Shown here: positions 1-9,133 of the stretch, in pieces
How the letters are laid out: each line of letters opens with the position of its first letter
How positions within the stretch are numbered: the stretch's first letter is position 1
From: Nitrospira sp. KM1
GTDB lineage: Bacteria > Nitrospirota > Nitrospiria > Nitrospirales > Nitrospiraceae
DNA length: 64,000 nt
Direction: 5' to 3'
Assembly: GCF_011405515.1 (NCBI RefSeq)
Contig: NZ_AP022671.1
Coordinates: 3,782,001-3,846,000 of the forward strand
The notes under the pieces: model-generated
What the model was told of the DNA's origin: nothing
Database searches by the model: none
What the model saw: only the letters and a program-made list of their open reading frames with translations
Made by a program: the position numbers and the translations under genes

Positions 1-216
1 CTTGACGGTGCCCAGGGCAAGGGGTTGACCGGCCATGTTCCCGGTTCGAGCATGTGGGGCGGTGCGAATACGGTGGTGCTGCTGGCCGTATCGGACGACA
101 GGCTGGCCAGCTTTCGTGAGCGTATTCTCAAGTACAATGAAGACTGCAAGTCACGCCCCAAGCCGGTTACCGTGCCGTTTCACGTCTTTATCCTCCCCTG
201 CATCCAGTGGTTTTGA
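1..216 (+). CDS. C-terminal end of an unidentified protein (5' end outside window)
   Basis: An open frame enters from the left edge and stops at TGA 214-216, giving 71 residues that end in LPCIQWF. The GHVPG and WGGANTVVLL stretches faintly resemble small ferredoxin-fold regulators of the PII/CutA type, but too little is present to name it. The internal ATG at 52 and the GTG-like starts have no ribosome site, so this is better read as the tail of a gene that begins upstream. I am fairly sure it is coding and unsure of its family. Confidence 0.5.
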   Translation, partial: LDGAQGKGLTGHVPGSSMWGGANTVVLLAVSDDRLASFRERILKYNEDCKSRPKPVTVPFHVFILPCIQWF

Positions 217-385
217 CGAACCTCGTTTACTTCTACGCAAAAGTCTGACGCGTCCCCGGCGGATTGCTCCTTCCGGGGACGCCATCTATACTTCATGCGC
301 TCGCTTTTCGGTGTGGGCGCCGAATCGACATTCACCGCCACAGAGTTCAGTGATCGCATCATCTGTTTGATGAGGAGGTATCACG

Positions 386-1189
386 ATGCCCGCCATGGAA
401 TTCATCAAAGACTATGCCATCAGCTATGGTTTTCAGGTTATCGGTGCACTGGTCGTGCTTGTGGTGGGGATCGTCGTCGCCAGATGGGTGGGCAAATTGA
501 CGCAGCAATGGCTCGAACGCCAGGATCTGGAGCCGCCGGTTCGCATGCTGCTCGTCAAAGTCATACAGATTGTCGTCGTGGCCTTCGCCGGACTGGCGGC
601 CTTGGGCCAACTGGGAGTGCAGATTGCGCCGCTCTTGGCCGGCGTCGGTGTGGCCGGCCTGGGCGTCGGCCTTGCATTGCAGGGAGTCCTGAGCAATGTG
701 GTCGCGGGACTCTCGATCATTTTTACGAAACCCTATCGTGTGGGAGAACACATTTCGATCCTCGGCGTTCACGGAGATGTGCAGACCATCAGCATCTTTT
801 CGACGGTGCTCCTGCATCCCGATCGATCGCGCGTGGTCATTCCGAACCGGAAGATCGTGGGCGAGATTCTTCATAACTTTGGTACGATCCGGCAGTTACA
901 TCTTCAAGTGGGCGTGGCCTACTCGACGAACCTCACGCAGGCTCTGACGTTGGTGCGCGAGATTCTGACCCGGCATCCCTCGGTGCTCAAGGACCCGATG
1001 CCGGTGATCGGGGTCTCGCAACTCGGAGATTCGACCGTCACGATTGCCATCGAACCATGGACGTCGATCTCCAATTATGGTGCGGCACAGGGAGAACTGA
1101 ATCAGGCCGTCATCGAGCGGTTTCGCGAAGCGCACATCGACATGCCTTTCCCGCAACGGGAGGTTCGGCTACTGTCCATTCCTGAATAA
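386..1189 (+). CDS. MscS-family small-conductance mechanosensitive channel
   Basis: A 267-residue inner-membrane protein, close to the size of minimal MscS. Hydrophobic segments lie at about residues 10-32, 52-75 and 80-105. The third carries the Gly/Ala-rich pore-helix pattern GVGVAGLGVGLALQG, followed by SNVVAGLSIIFTKPYRVGEHI, the hallmark entry into the beta domain. The rest forms the cytoplasmic beta and alpha/beta cage. Family role: a tension-gated pore that releases solutes on hypo-osmotic shock. GAGGAGG ends 7 bases before ATG 386, which fixes the start. It stands alone, with a gap before the downstream MFS gene. Confidence 0.93.
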   Translation: MPAMEFIKDYAISYGFQVIGALVVLVVGIVVARWVGKLTQQWLERQDLEPPVRMLLVKVIQIVVVAFAGLAALGQLGVQIAPLLAGVGVAGLGVGLALQGVLSNVVAGLSIIFTKPYRVGEHISILGVHGDVQTISIFSTVLLHPDRSRVVIPNRKIVGEILHNFGTIRQLHLQVGVAYSTNLTQALTLVREILTRHPSVLKDPMPVIGVSQLGDSTVTIAIEPWTSISNYGAAQGELNQAVIERFREAHIDMPFPQREVRLLSIPE

Positions 1190-1280
1190 AGAATTCCGAG
1201 TCTCGCCTCCATGGCTCGCATAGCGGGCCACGGCCGTTTCCGCGTAGCGCATGCTCAGAGTGCCCTGTTACTCTGGGCGT

Positions 1281-2573
1281 ATGGCTACCCAACAAGGTTT
1301 TTCAACTGGAATCGCCGCCTGGCGGCGCCTGCTCAAGAACAAGAACGTGGCATGGTTGTGGGTCGGCCAAGCCGTTTCGCAGATCGGGGACGGTCTCTCG
1401 AAGGTCGCCTTGCTGTGGTTCGTCTATGATCTGACGGGTTCGGCGCTGAAGATGACGATGATCGGCATTCTTCAGACCGTGCCTCCGCTCCTGTTCGGGC
1501 CATTCGTCGGAGTGCTGTTGGACCGGGTGCCCAAGCGTCTCGCGATGATCGTGATCGATTCTGTGCGGGCCGTCTTCTTATTCGTGATCCCGAGTTTATA
1601 TTGGATGGGAATGCTGACGCTGCCAGGATTGTACGTACTGGTGTTCGTCACGGCGATGTTTTCGACGGCGTTCGGTCCGGCGCTGAAGGCGATGGAGCCG
1701 TTGCTGGTTGAATCAGACCAGTTGACGCAAATTAACGCGCTCGATCAGAGCACGATGACGGTGGGGCAACTGCTAGGCCCGGCGATCAGCGGCATGCTCA
1801 TTGCCATTATCGGTGCGCAGAACGTCCTGTTCGTCAATGCGGGCACTTTCCTCATCTCGGCGCTTTGCAAGATTCCACTGAAAATTGAGGAGCGTTTACG
1901 GCGGACTAAGCGAACGTCACCCATGCACGACGCCTGGATCGATTTGAAGGAAGGCATAGGGTTCGTATTTGGCAGGAAACGGCTGATGGTCTTGCTGATG
2001 GGCGTCGCTTCCGTGTTTACGCTCGGGACTACGGCATTTATCTACCTGCTGCCGGTATTGGCCAAAGACCATTTCCATTTGAACTCTGTCGAGCTGGGTT
2101 GGTTGTGGGCATCTCTGAGCATCGGACTACTGGTCGTGACTGTCTGGATGATCGGCGCCTCCCCGAAAGGTCTCTGCCTCCGCCTCTGGATGATTGCCGC
2201 AGCGGCAGCGCTTGGGGGGATTGCGATGTTTGGGCTCACCATAATGAACTCCTTTCCGTTGGCCGCGCTGCTGATCGTCGTGATCGGGGCCAGCTCCGGG
2301 GTTGTGAATCCGTTTGTGTCCGCATCGCTTCAGGAACAGACTCCGAAGTATATGATGGCCAGGGTCTTCAGCGTCTTCAACACCGGGACACTCGTGGCCG
2401 CCATGGTCGGCATGACCGTCTGTGGTTATCTGGCCGATTCCATGGGGCCTGCCATCAGCCTCGCGGCCACGGCAGCCGTAAATGTCGCGGCAGCCATCGT
2501 CACGGTTGCGGTGATTCCGTTCTGCCAGCGCCTGCAGTCCCATGGGGCTCGTGCACGCGTGGTATACGGGTAG
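1281..2573 (+). CDS. MFS transporter
   Basis: About 430 residues if it starts at ATG 1281 (MATQQGF); an in-frame ATG at 1251 would add ten residues, and neither has a good ribosome site. The conserved early stretch KNKNVAWLWVGQAVSQIGDG opens TM1, and the loop GVLLDRVPKR between TM2 and TM3 matches the MFS signature with its Asp-Arg pair. About 10-12 hydrophobic segments follow, with a central cytoplasmic loop near residues 200-225 (KIEERLRRTKRTS). It looks like the enterobactin-exporter-like MFS_3 branch that includes drug and siderophore exporters. The substrate is unknown and the neighbours give no clue. Confidence 0.88.
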   Translation: MATQQGFSTGIAAWRRLLKNKNVAWLWVGQAVSQIGDGLSKVALLWFVYDLTGSALKMTMIGILQTVPPLLFGPFVGVLLDRVPKRLAMIVIDSVRAVFLFVIPSLYWMGMLTLPGLYVLVFVTAMFSTAFGPALKAMEPLLVESDQLTQINALDQSTMTVGQLLGPAISGMLIAIIGAQNVLFVNAGTFLISALCKIPLKIEERLRRTKRTSPMHDAWIDLKEGIGFVFGRKRLMVLLMGVASVFTLGTTAFIYLLPVLAKDHFHLNSVELGWLWASLSIGLLVVTVWMIGASPKGLCLRLWMIAAAAALGGIAMFGLTIMNSFPLAALLIVVIGASSGVVNPFVSASLQEQTPKYMMARVFSVFNTGTLVAAMVGMTVCGYLADSMGPAISLAATAAVNVAAAIVTVAVIPFCQRLQSHGARARVVYG

Positions 2574-2657
2574 GGCGCATCATTTATACGGTCTGAATGT
2601 CCGGGATCCCTCAGCCAGCCCGCCTCAATTTGCCAGACTACAAAGGGGGAAGGTATC

Positions 2658-2807
2658 GTGAAAGACGGGTACCGTTTAATCATCGTGGACCGAGCCGGTG
2701 TTCTCGTATCCGAGTTTCAATTGACTGAGCGTGCATTGGCCGATCCTGCGCGCTTCGTCACAGCGATTAAGCAAGCGATCGAAGATGTGGAAAGCGAAGA
2801 GATGTGA
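2658..2807 (+). CDS. Small hypothetical protein, 49 aa
   Basis: A short frame starting at GTG 2658, preceded by AGGGGGAAGG at good spacing. The product begins VKDGYRLIIVDRAGVLVSEF and ends in an acidic amphipathic helix (AIKQAIEDVESEEM). It has no signal peptide, membrane segment or cysteine. The pattern of two beta strands and a helix suggests a small folded cytoplasmic protein. I do not recognise the family. The strong ribosome site is the main reason for believing in it. Confidence 0.55.
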   Translation: MKDGYRLIIVDRAGVLVSEFQLTERALADPARFVTAIKQAIEDVESEEM

Positions 2808-3399
2808 GAGAGCAAGAAAATCTGCTTATGCCAGTCGGTCTAAAAAATGTGGAAATGGCACTAAAAACGACCTCAAACCCCAGTAAAACCCTTAGGGCTG
2901 TGGATATGTGCTGATTGCGTGGCGCTCTGATCGCCTTATTTATAGCTGATTTTTGAGAGTCAAGAGTTTTAACCTGGGAATGTATAAAAATTCAGTTAGG
3001 TTCGTTTACCACCACTACATATAGCGGTGATACCCAAACGGTCCCAATGCCTAAAATGTAGGCATTCTGTTGGAATAGCCCTCGATTCGTGGCGGCCAGG
3101 GATCACTTTCGTAACTTTTGCACAGGTTTATCCACAGAAGATGGGGACCGAGAGATTCTGTGCCAAGGATGCCAACTCCACGGATATTTTTCATTCAGTG
3201 AGGAAGTTCAACTTTGTGACCAAATTTTCCTGTTCTTGAAAAAATATTTTGACAAATTTCCCCAGCTCAGTACAATGGGCCAACTTTTTTCGAGTTCGGT
3301 CCTCGTTCTTTTCCATTCCGTCCTCTTTCCATTTTTCTCGAGTAGGTTTACGTCTTCGCAGAGACCGGCAGGGAGGCGGCTGCTTCAGCCGCTTATTCA
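2808..3399 (+). other. Non-coding stretch, locally AT-rich
   Basis: No convincing gene. The stretch is richer in A and T than its surroundings and contains runs of A and T. The only clear structure is a hairpin at 3046-3066. Open frames through it have no ribosome sites and implausible composition. Confidence 0.6.
3046..3066. repeat. Perfect 8-bp inverted repeat with 5-nt loop
   Basis: AATGCCTA at 3046-3053 pairs exactly with TAGGCATT at 3059-3066 around the loop AAATG. No T-run follows, so it is not a standard terminator. It could be an operator or a short RNA hairpin. Confidence 0.5.
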
Positions 3400-3585
3400 A
3401 TGTCTGAATCATCGACGACGGTTAGACCGACTTGCGTTCTGGGGACGCCACCTTGCCCGACTTGCAAGGACACAGGTATGGAGTCCAACGGCGGATTCCT
3501 GACCTGCGCCTCCTGTGGTCTGGCCATTACACGCCAGGCGCTCCTCCAAGATTTGGTCGGATCGACCACTGTCGAACGCGTCTAG
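3400..3585 (+). CDS. Small zinc-ribbon-like protein, 61 aa
   Basis: A 61-residue product with two Cys pairs, CPTC at about residues 19-22 and CASC at 36-39. Their 13-residue spacing suggests a single zinc ribbon. The second half (GLAITRQALLQDLVGS) looks like a short helix. No Shine-Dalgarno site is visible before ATG 3400; a small GC hairpin (GCGGCTGCTTCAGCCGC) lies just upstream instead. Zinc ribbons of this size often bind nucleic acid or protein partners, but nothing here fixes the role. Confidence 0.5.
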   Translation: MSESSTTVRPTCVLGTPPCPTCKDTGMESNGGFLTCASCGLAITRQALLQDLVGSTTVERV

Positions 3586-3837
3586 AGAACGCCTATAGAA
3601 GAGGCGTGGCTACGCAAACGAGGCCAGCCATTTCTGGCGATGTCTCGATTCCGTTTTTCGAAACCATCCGCGCTCACATTCCATCCCATTGTGAATACCA
3701 CTCATTATTAATAATTCCACCACGTGCATCTTCGGCTCATGGTGCCTTGACTCTGTACGAGGGACAGCCTAGCTTATCCGCCGTGCGACCAGTCTCGTTC
3801 CATATTCAGGTCTTCTATAAATGAACAGGGGATGATT

Positions 3838-4566
3838 ATGACGTGGATGGTCCTACTTGCGGCATTCCTCCTTGTCCCACTGCCAGCACGAGGCGCGGAC
3901 GGAATAAAACACGAGATTCCCACGTTGGCCGTTTCTTCGACGGGAACGATCTCGGTCTCACCCGACACCGCGTTTGTAACCTTTGGAACGGAAACTGCGG
4001 GTAAGTCGCTGGCCGACGCCCAGCGCCAGAATTCGGCCATCATGCTCAAGGTGCTCTCACGACTCTTGGACCTGAAAATTGATAAGGAACGCATCCAGAC
4101 CTCCTCCTTCACGGTCAATCCACAATATCGACAGCCACCCAAGCGTCCCTCCGATGCTCCGCCGGCTCCGCCTGAGATTATGGGGTATACGGTCGGTAAC
4201 ACGATGGTGGTCGAGGTCCGCGATCTCCAACTCGTTGCCACGGTGATTGAGGAATCGTTGGCTGCCGGTGCAAACCACTTTCAGGGTATTCAATGGGGAC
4301 TTCGGGATGAGCAGCCATCGCGCATCGCCGCGCTGAAGCTGGCGGCGACAAAAGCCCGCGAAAAAGCCGCATCGCTGGGTGAGGCGCTGAACGTCAAGCT
4401 GGTCAAGGTGTTTCATGCCACAGAGGGCGTTCACGTGGTCCGCCCTGCGGCGTACATGGGGCGCGCCATGATGGCCATGGACGGCGGAGGGAGCGAGGTG
4501 CCCGTTTCTCCCGGGGAAATGAAAGTCGAGGCCACAGTCACGTTGGAATACGAAATCGCTCAATAG
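3838..4566 (+). CDS. SIMPL domain (DUF541) periplasmic protein
   Basis: About 242 residues. A signal peptide (MTWMVLLAAFLLVPLPARGADG) is followed by the DUF541 fold: VSSTGTISVSPDTAFVTFGTE at about residues 32-52, the repeat-like strand and helix KVLSRLLDLKIDKERIQTSS, and the typical ending VEATVTLEYEIAQ. E. coli YggE and mammalian SIMPL belong to this family; bacterial members are periplasmic or outer-membrane-associated proteins linked to oxidative stress, with no known enzymatic activity. ATG 3838 is preferred over ATG 3832 because the AGGGG ribosome site is directly against 3832 but 6 bases from 3838. Confidence 0.88.
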   Translation: MTWMVLLAAFLLVPLPARGADGIKHEIPTLAVSSTGTISVSPDTAFVTFGTETAGKSLADAQRQNSAIMLKVLSRLLDLKIDKERIQTSSFTVNPQYRQPPKRPSDAPPAPPEIMGYTVGNTMVVEVRDLQLVATVIEESLAAGANHFQGIQWGLRDEQPSRIAALKLAATKAREKAASLGEALNVKLVKVFHATEGVHVVRPAAYMGRAMMAMDGGGSEVPVSPGEMKVEATVTLEYEIAQ

Positions 4567-4755
4567 CAGAAGGGCTGGTTCACACCGTTTGTAGGCCAGT
4601 TCCACGTCTCTTCAGTGCTTGCCACATAACTCCCCGCTGCGCCGATATAATCCACTGTGTTAGCTTCCTGGGAGCTGCGAACGTCTTCGTAGCGGCGCGC
4701 CAATACGCGCGGTAAATCCGCCGTGTACCGTAATGAACCTCTTGAGGGGTGTCCT

Positions 4756-6024
4756 ATGCGCGAGGAAGCAACAGCGGAACCGGATGGCATACCGGATGCC
4801 TATCGCCGCACGCGAATAGCAGCCACCGGGCTTTTCTTCCTCATGGCCGGGCTGTTTGTCACTACGCTTCTATGGCAAGAGAGCTATCCCGCCCTATCCT
4901 GGCTACGGGCCTTTGCCGAAGCGGCGATGGTCGGAGCTCTGGCCGATTGGTATGCAGTGACGGCGCTGTTCAGGCAACCGCTTGGCCTGCCGATTCCCCA
5001 TACGGAAATCATCCCCCGCAATAAGAACCGCATAGCTCTCAGCATCGGCAGCCTGACTCAACGGAAGCTGGTGACACCCGACGCGATCGGCCGGTTGATT
5101 GAATCCTGGCACGTCCCTCAAGAGGTCATGGCCATGTTGATCGATCCCGGCCGCCGGCGAGTGCTCACTCAGGAATGGGCGGGCCTCCTGGCTCGGTTGC
5201 TCGAAGCGTCCGAAGATGCCGCCATGCAGCGGTTCTTCCGGCATCTCGCCACGCAGGCGATTCGTCATTCGACCATCGCACCGCTGCTGGGCCGCATGCT
5301 GTCGAGTTTTCTGCAGAGCCCGCGTCGTGACCGGCTGGTGGACGATGCATGTGGCGCCGTCACAGAGTATGTCGAAACGCATCGCGATCAATTGGTACGG
5401 CTCATCGCTGATAAGTTGCCCTGGTCTCGAATGCTCAGTCTCATCAATCTCGACGAGAAGGTGGCCAACAAGTTCGTCGATTGGTTCGGCAATGTCCTGT
5501 ACGACATGCAGGCCGACCATGAAGACCCAGTACGCCTGCAGCTGATCGAGCGTCTCGAGATGGGAGCCCAATGGCTCATGCAGTCCGAACAGGCATTGCG
5601 CCGCGAGGCGGACGTGAAAGAAAAGATACTCACCTATGAAGCGCTCCTCGACCTGGTCGACGAATCCTGGCATAACCTGAAGCGCTGGCTGCTGATGGAT
5701 TTGAAGGCTGAGCATTCGGAAGTGCGGGACTATCTCGATGAAGTGCTGAGCGGGCTTGGCAAGATGGTCCAGGACGATCAGGCATTACTGTCCATGCTCC
5801 AGCGAGGACTTCAGGACTTGGTCGTGGAGTTGGCGAGCCGACACCGGGACAAAATCGGTGAACTTGTGACCACGACGGTCAGCGACTGGACGGTTGCGCA
5901 TATGGTCGCAACTATCGAGCGAGAGGTCGGGAAGGACCTTCAATTCATTAGAATCAACGGCACCATCGTCGGAGGGATCGTGGGCCTGCTGCTGCATGCC
6001 ATTGCGGTCGTCATGGGCAAGTAG
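4756..6024 (+). CDS. DUF445 family membrane-anchored protein
   Basis: About 422 residues. TM1 is at about residues 17-39 (ATGLFFLMAGLFVTTLLW), followed by the family signature FAEAAMVGALADWYAVTALFRQPLGLPIPHTEIIPRNKNRI, which defines DUF445. A long, mostly helical region follows, then a final TM near the C terminus (GTIVGGIVGLLLHAIAVVMG). This arrangement places a large helical domain between two membrane anchors. The family (E. coli YjiN type) has no established function. TTGAGGGG ends about 5 bases before ATG 4756, so I prefer it to an in-frame upstream ATG at 4723. Confidence 0.85.
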   Translation: MREEATAEPDGIPDAYRRTRIAATGLFFLMAGLFVTTLLWQESYPALSWLRAFAEAAMVGALADWYAVTALFRQPLGLPIPHTEIIPRNKNRIALSIGSLTQRKLVTPDAIGRLIESWHVPQEVMAMLIDPGRRRVLTQEWAGLLARLLEASEDAAMQRFFRHLATQAIRHSTIAPLLGRMLSSFLQSPRRDRLVDDACGAVTEYVETHRDQLVRLIADKLPWSRMLSLINLDEKVANKFVDWFGNVLYDMQADHEDPVRLQLIERLEMGAQWLMQSEQALRREADVKEKILTYEALLDLVDESWHNLKRWLLMDLKAEHSEVRDYLDEVLSGLGKMVQDDQALLSMLQRGLQDLVVELASRHRDKIGELVTTTVSDWTVAHMVATIEREVGKDLQFIRINGTIVGGIVGLLLHAIAVVMGK

Positions 6025-6204
6025 CCTCATACCGATGCATTGAGAAAACGCTCGCGGGGTTTTTCACACAACTTCGATGGGTAAATGAAACACCTTGTGA
6101 TCCACTGGGGTAGACTATCCCAGATACCTTGGAAAATATCCTGGCGCAGTTCTTGATATCTCTGACCATCGGCCTATATAGTTCCTTATAGCTATGTTGG
6201 AACG

Positions 6205-6699
6205 ATGGTCATGAGAAGCCTGGCTGCCTTATTTTCAATCGGTCTAAGTCTAATTGGTTCGCTCCTCTCAATTTCTATCAACCCCGCTTCGACATTCGCT
6301 GCCGAATTGATAACAACTCCTGCAGGCCAAACATTACCGGTGGGGCCTATGCCCGAACATGAAGCTATGAAACCTGATCAACCCCTGGATCTCGGATCGG
6401 CCCAGACCTTTGAACATGAAGACGTGACGACTGACAGCACAACCGTGTGGTCGATGCCCAGCGTGAGTTCACCCTCAACGCTGTATCGCGAGGTCCCATC
6501 GATCAACGGTGAATATTCGGTGGGCGGGCAGACATTTCTTCCGTATCTCGGAGCAGGCTTCAACAGTGGCTATTCCTCCCAGTTGGACCGTTCCCTCAAT
6601 AGCGGCCTTTCCCCGACAGCCGTCCCAGGTGTCGGCAATAATCTCGGGCAATCGCTCTCTCCCAACGAATTCCAAATGGGAGTTCGCATCCCGTTCTAA
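6205..6699 (+). CDS. Secreted hypothetical protein
   Basis: About 164 residues with an N-terminal signal peptide (hydrophobic to about residue 32, then STFAAELIT). The mature part is rich in Ser, Pro, Gly and Asn and contains YREVPSINGEYSVGGQTFLPYLGAGFNSGYSSQLD, with no cysteines and no charged core. It ends in MGVRIPF; a terminal Phe is common in outer-membrane beta proteins, but this one is too short to be a full barrel. ATG 6205 and ATG 6211 are both possible starts. No family recognised. Confidence 0.6.
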   Translation: MVMRSLAALFSIGLSLIGSLLSISINPASTFAAELITTPAGQTLPVGPMPEHEAMKPDQPLDLGSAQTFEHEDVTTDSTTVWSMPSVSSPSTLYREVPSINGEYSVGGQTFLPYLGAGFNSGYSSQLDRSLNSGLSPTAVPGVGNNLGQSLSPNEFQMGVRIPF

Positions 6700-6812
6700 A
6701 AGCTCACTCGCTCCTGGTGCTCCTCGATGCGGGACTACCCCGCCGTCTGTCGCAACTTGCCTCGCTATGATAGGCTCCGCGGAAGACGTGTCATCATCCT
6801 TTGCCGACAACC

Positions 6813-7784
6813 ATGAAATATATTCATCTTGGTCGTTCGGGCGTGAAAGTCAGCCGGTTGTGCCTCGGGACCATGAATTTCGGACCTGAGACCGGCGAGG
6901 CAGACAGCTTCGCCATCATGGATCGGGCGCTGGAGCGTGGCATCAATTTTTATGACACCGCCAATGTCTACGGATGGAAAGTCGGCGAGGGCGTGACCGA
7001 ACAGATAGTCGGTCGGTGGTTTGCGCAGGGCGGGGGGCGTCGTGACAAGGTCGTGCTGGCGACGAAAGTGTTCGGCCGGATGGGGGAATGGCCGAATCAA
7101 TCGCGTCTCTCGGCTCTCCATATTCGCCGGGCCTGTGAGGACAGCCTTCGGCGTCTGAAAACGGAGTATATCGATCTCTATCAAATGCATCACGTGGATC
7201 GTGAAACGCCTTGGGAAGAAGTCTGGCAGGCGATGGAACAACTGGTCCGCGAAGGCAAGATTCTCTATGCCGGTAGCAGCAATTTCGCAGGTTGGCATCT
7301 GGCTCAAGCCCAGGAGCTGGCCAAGAACCGTCATTTCATGGGCCTTGTCTCCGAGCAAAGCCTCTACAATTTGAACGAGCGGATGATCGAGTTGGAAGTG
7401 ATTCCCGCATGCCAGGCATACGGCATTGGTCTCATTCCCTGGAGTCCGTTAGCCCGAGGTCTCCTGGCGGGCGCGCTGAAGCCGGTCACGACAGGGAGGC
7501 GGGCGGACGAGGATGTCAAAAAGGATATCGAAAAATTCCGTCCGAAGCTCGAAGCCTATGAAGCGCTCTGTCAAACGTTGGGTGAACGGCCGGCGGACGT
7601 GGCGCTTGCCTGGCTGTTGCATCAACCTTCCGTGACGTCCCCGATCATCGGCCCGCGCACCATGGACCAACTCAATGGCACGATGCGCGTGCTCGATCTC
7701 AGCTTGAGCCGCGAGACGTTGAAACGCTTGGACGAAATTTTCCCCGGGCCAGGCGGACAGGCTCCTGAAGCCTATGCATGGTAG
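6813..7784 (+). CDS. Aldo/keto reductase
   Basis: A 323-residue cytoplasmic NADPH-dependent oxidoreductase of the AKR (TIM-barrel) superfamily. The start MKYIHLGRSGVKVSRLCLGTM at ATG 6813 is the standard AKR opening, so the upstream TTG at 6801 is not needed. The catalytic tetrad is visible: Asp48 and Tyr53 in DTANVYG, Lys85 in ATKVF and His126 in QMHHVD. The cofactor-side motif GSSNFAGWHL and the later IIGPRT are also present. It matches the YghZ/YajO-like group, which reduces aldehydes and ketones, though the physiological substrate cannot be inferred. It stands alone between two secreted-protein genes. Confidence 0.92.
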   Translation: MKYIHLGRSGVKVSRLCLGTMNFGPETGEADSFAIMDRALERGINFYDTANVYGWKVGEGVTEQIVGRWFAQGGGRRDKVVLATKVFGRMGEWPNQSRLSALHIRRACEDSLRRLKTEYIDLYQMHHVDRETPWEEVWQAMEQLVREGKILYAGSSNFAGWHLAQAQELAKNRHFMGLVSEQSLYNLNERMIELEVIPACQAYGIGLIPWSPLARGLLAGALKPVTTGRRADEDVKKDIEKFRPKLEAYEALCQTLGERPADVALAWLLHQPSVTSPIIGPRTMDQLNGTMRVLDLSLSRETLKRLDEIFPGPGGQAPEAYAW

Positions 7785-7891
7785 CGTCTCTGTTTGATGA
7801 TCGGAACGTGACTTTGCCGTTGCCTCATGTCCAAGGGGAGAAAAAAGGCGTTAAAGTTGCACTAAATGCGATTCAAGAGTAGTCTGTGCCC

Positions 7892-8230
7892 ATGTTTCGT
7901 CCAGGCTCCATCCGGATTGTATGGTATGGGGTCCTCCTAGGCCAGTTGTTCGCTTCCGTACCTGCGCTTGCCCAAGTCAACTTCGAGGAGAAGTTTCGTC
8001 GCGACTACAACGTGTTTCAAGACACGAAACAATACCGTCCCGCAATGCCGCCCAATCCACTCGATGCCCTCGACGCCAAGAATCCGAACAACATCGTCAG
8101 TCCACTGGACTCCATCGCTCCGTCCAATGCGGCCGATGCCTATAAGCCCGATCCCAACCTGCGTATGAACAATCCTCTGAATCCGAAAGCGCCACGCACC
8201 GGCCAGCAATCCCCCGGGCGCACGCCGTAA
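7892..8230 (+). CDS. Secreted Pro/Asn-rich hypothetical protein
   Basis: About 112 residues from ATG 7892. A signal peptide (MFRPGSIRIVWYGVLLGQLFASVPALAQ) is followed by NFEEKFRRDYNVFQDTKQY and then a low-complexity tail rich in Pro, Asn and Asp (PPNPLDALDAKNPNNIVSPL). The tail has no predicted fold, cysteines or membrane segment. An upstream GTG at 7886 is in frame and only two codons longer. Not recognised; probably periplasmic or a cell-surface component. Confidence 0.6.
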   Translation: MFRPGSIRIVWYGVLLGQLFASVPALAQVNFEEKFRRDYNVFQDTKQYRPAMPPNPLDALDAKNPNNIVSPLDSIAPSNAADAYKPDPNLRMNNPLNPKAPRTGQQSPGRTP

Positions 8231-8683
8231 CGTTTTGCCCCAGAATCATGCATCGACGGCGCCGTGCGATATGCCGGCTATGGCGATTTTTCGCGTGAAC
8301 GGAAGGAGTTGGCCAGGAAAACTATGTGTATGGCCTGCGAGGTGAGTCATAGCGGCCCAAGTACATGAAATAAGGGAGTTTTCGTTTAGACAGCGAATGT
8401 TGGCCGTGGGCCGAGCCGCCCGCCTTCCATCACGACGACAAGATTTAGATTCCGACATGAAGCGGGGTGCTGGCAAGAAGCTGCAGAGAGGTCATCGATG
8501 ATCATTCTGTTTTGAATCGATAGCAATCCACTCTGTATGTTTTTTCCCTGCGATTCGGACGCCTGATACATATTTTTACACCGGAAAGAATTTCCCATTC
8601 GGAAAATCAAAAACTTAAAGGTCCAATTTCCTCAGGAGATTCGGCACGATCATTGCTGTTGTAATTGTTAGCCAGGAGCGTTC
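8231..8683 (+). other. Non-coding stretch
   Basis: No gene supported. Frames on the minus strand (8246-8476, 8386-8610) lack ribosome sites and have basic, low-complexity products typical of shadows. The last 100 bases are AT-rich and probably hold the promoter of the sheath-domain gene. Confidence 0.5.
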
Positions 8684-9133
8684 ATGGAACAGACCGCAAT
8701 GCAAGATAGTCATGGAAGCCGATGGGGATCATTTTTGACCAAATACGTGTCGATTGAGGAAATCGGGACCGAGCACGGGGGAGGAGCTGGTGGAGAAATC
8801 CATACCGCCAGGACCCTCATCAAGAATTGGTGTGCAACTGAGCTCCAGTGGGTCAGCGATCAGACGACCAATGCCCCGAAATTATGGAGGCAAGTCATCC
8901 GGCATGTCCGAGGCTACTTGGGTGTGTTGTGGGTAATGGGAGCCCTTCGAGGAGAACGGTCGAAAGAAGCATTCTGCGTGCAATGCGATGAGAGCGTCAT
9001 GACCGACGCCGACATCCGGGAAGGGCGGATCGTGTGCCAGGTCGGAATCGCGCCACAGAAGCCGTCGGAGTTTGTCTTTTATCGAATCCGCATTCGAATG
9101 CAACCGCTCCAAAAATCCCGCGCTGCAGCCTGA
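8684..9133 (+). CDS. Stand-alone contractile tail-sheath C-terminal domain protein
   Basis: 149 residues. From about residue 40 the protein follows the C-terminal domain of phage-type contractile sheath proteins (Phage_sheath_1C): TARTLIKNWCATELQWV, then LWRQVIRHVRGYLGVLW, then the conserved GALRG....EAFCVQCDES.MT..DI..GRIVCQVGIAPQKPSEFVFYRI. A full sheath protein is roughly 350-500 residues, so only the last third is present, with a short unrelated N terminus (MEQTAMQDSHGSRW). No tube, baseplate, spike or ATPase gene lies nearby. It is either a remnant of a contractile system or a repurposed sheath domain. The GC-rich coding pattern and intact frame suggest it is still expressed. Confidence 0.75.
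   Translation: MEQTAMQDSHGSRWGSFLTKYVSIEEIGTEHGGGAGGEIHTARTLIKNWCATELQWVSDQTTNAPKLWRQVIRHVRGYLGVLWVMGALRGERSKEAFCVQCDESVMTDADIREGRIVCQVGIAPQKPSEFVFYRIRIRMQPLQKSRAAA

Noticed and set aside
3089-3502. An open frame overlapping the zinc-ribbon gene.
   Set aside because: No ribosome site, random composition (poly-Phe/Ser stretches), and conflict with the better-supported 61-residue ORF.
8684-9133. A prophage at the sheath-domain gene.
   Set aside because: No integrase, capsid, portal, terminase or other tail genes, and no attachment-site repeats are visible nearby.
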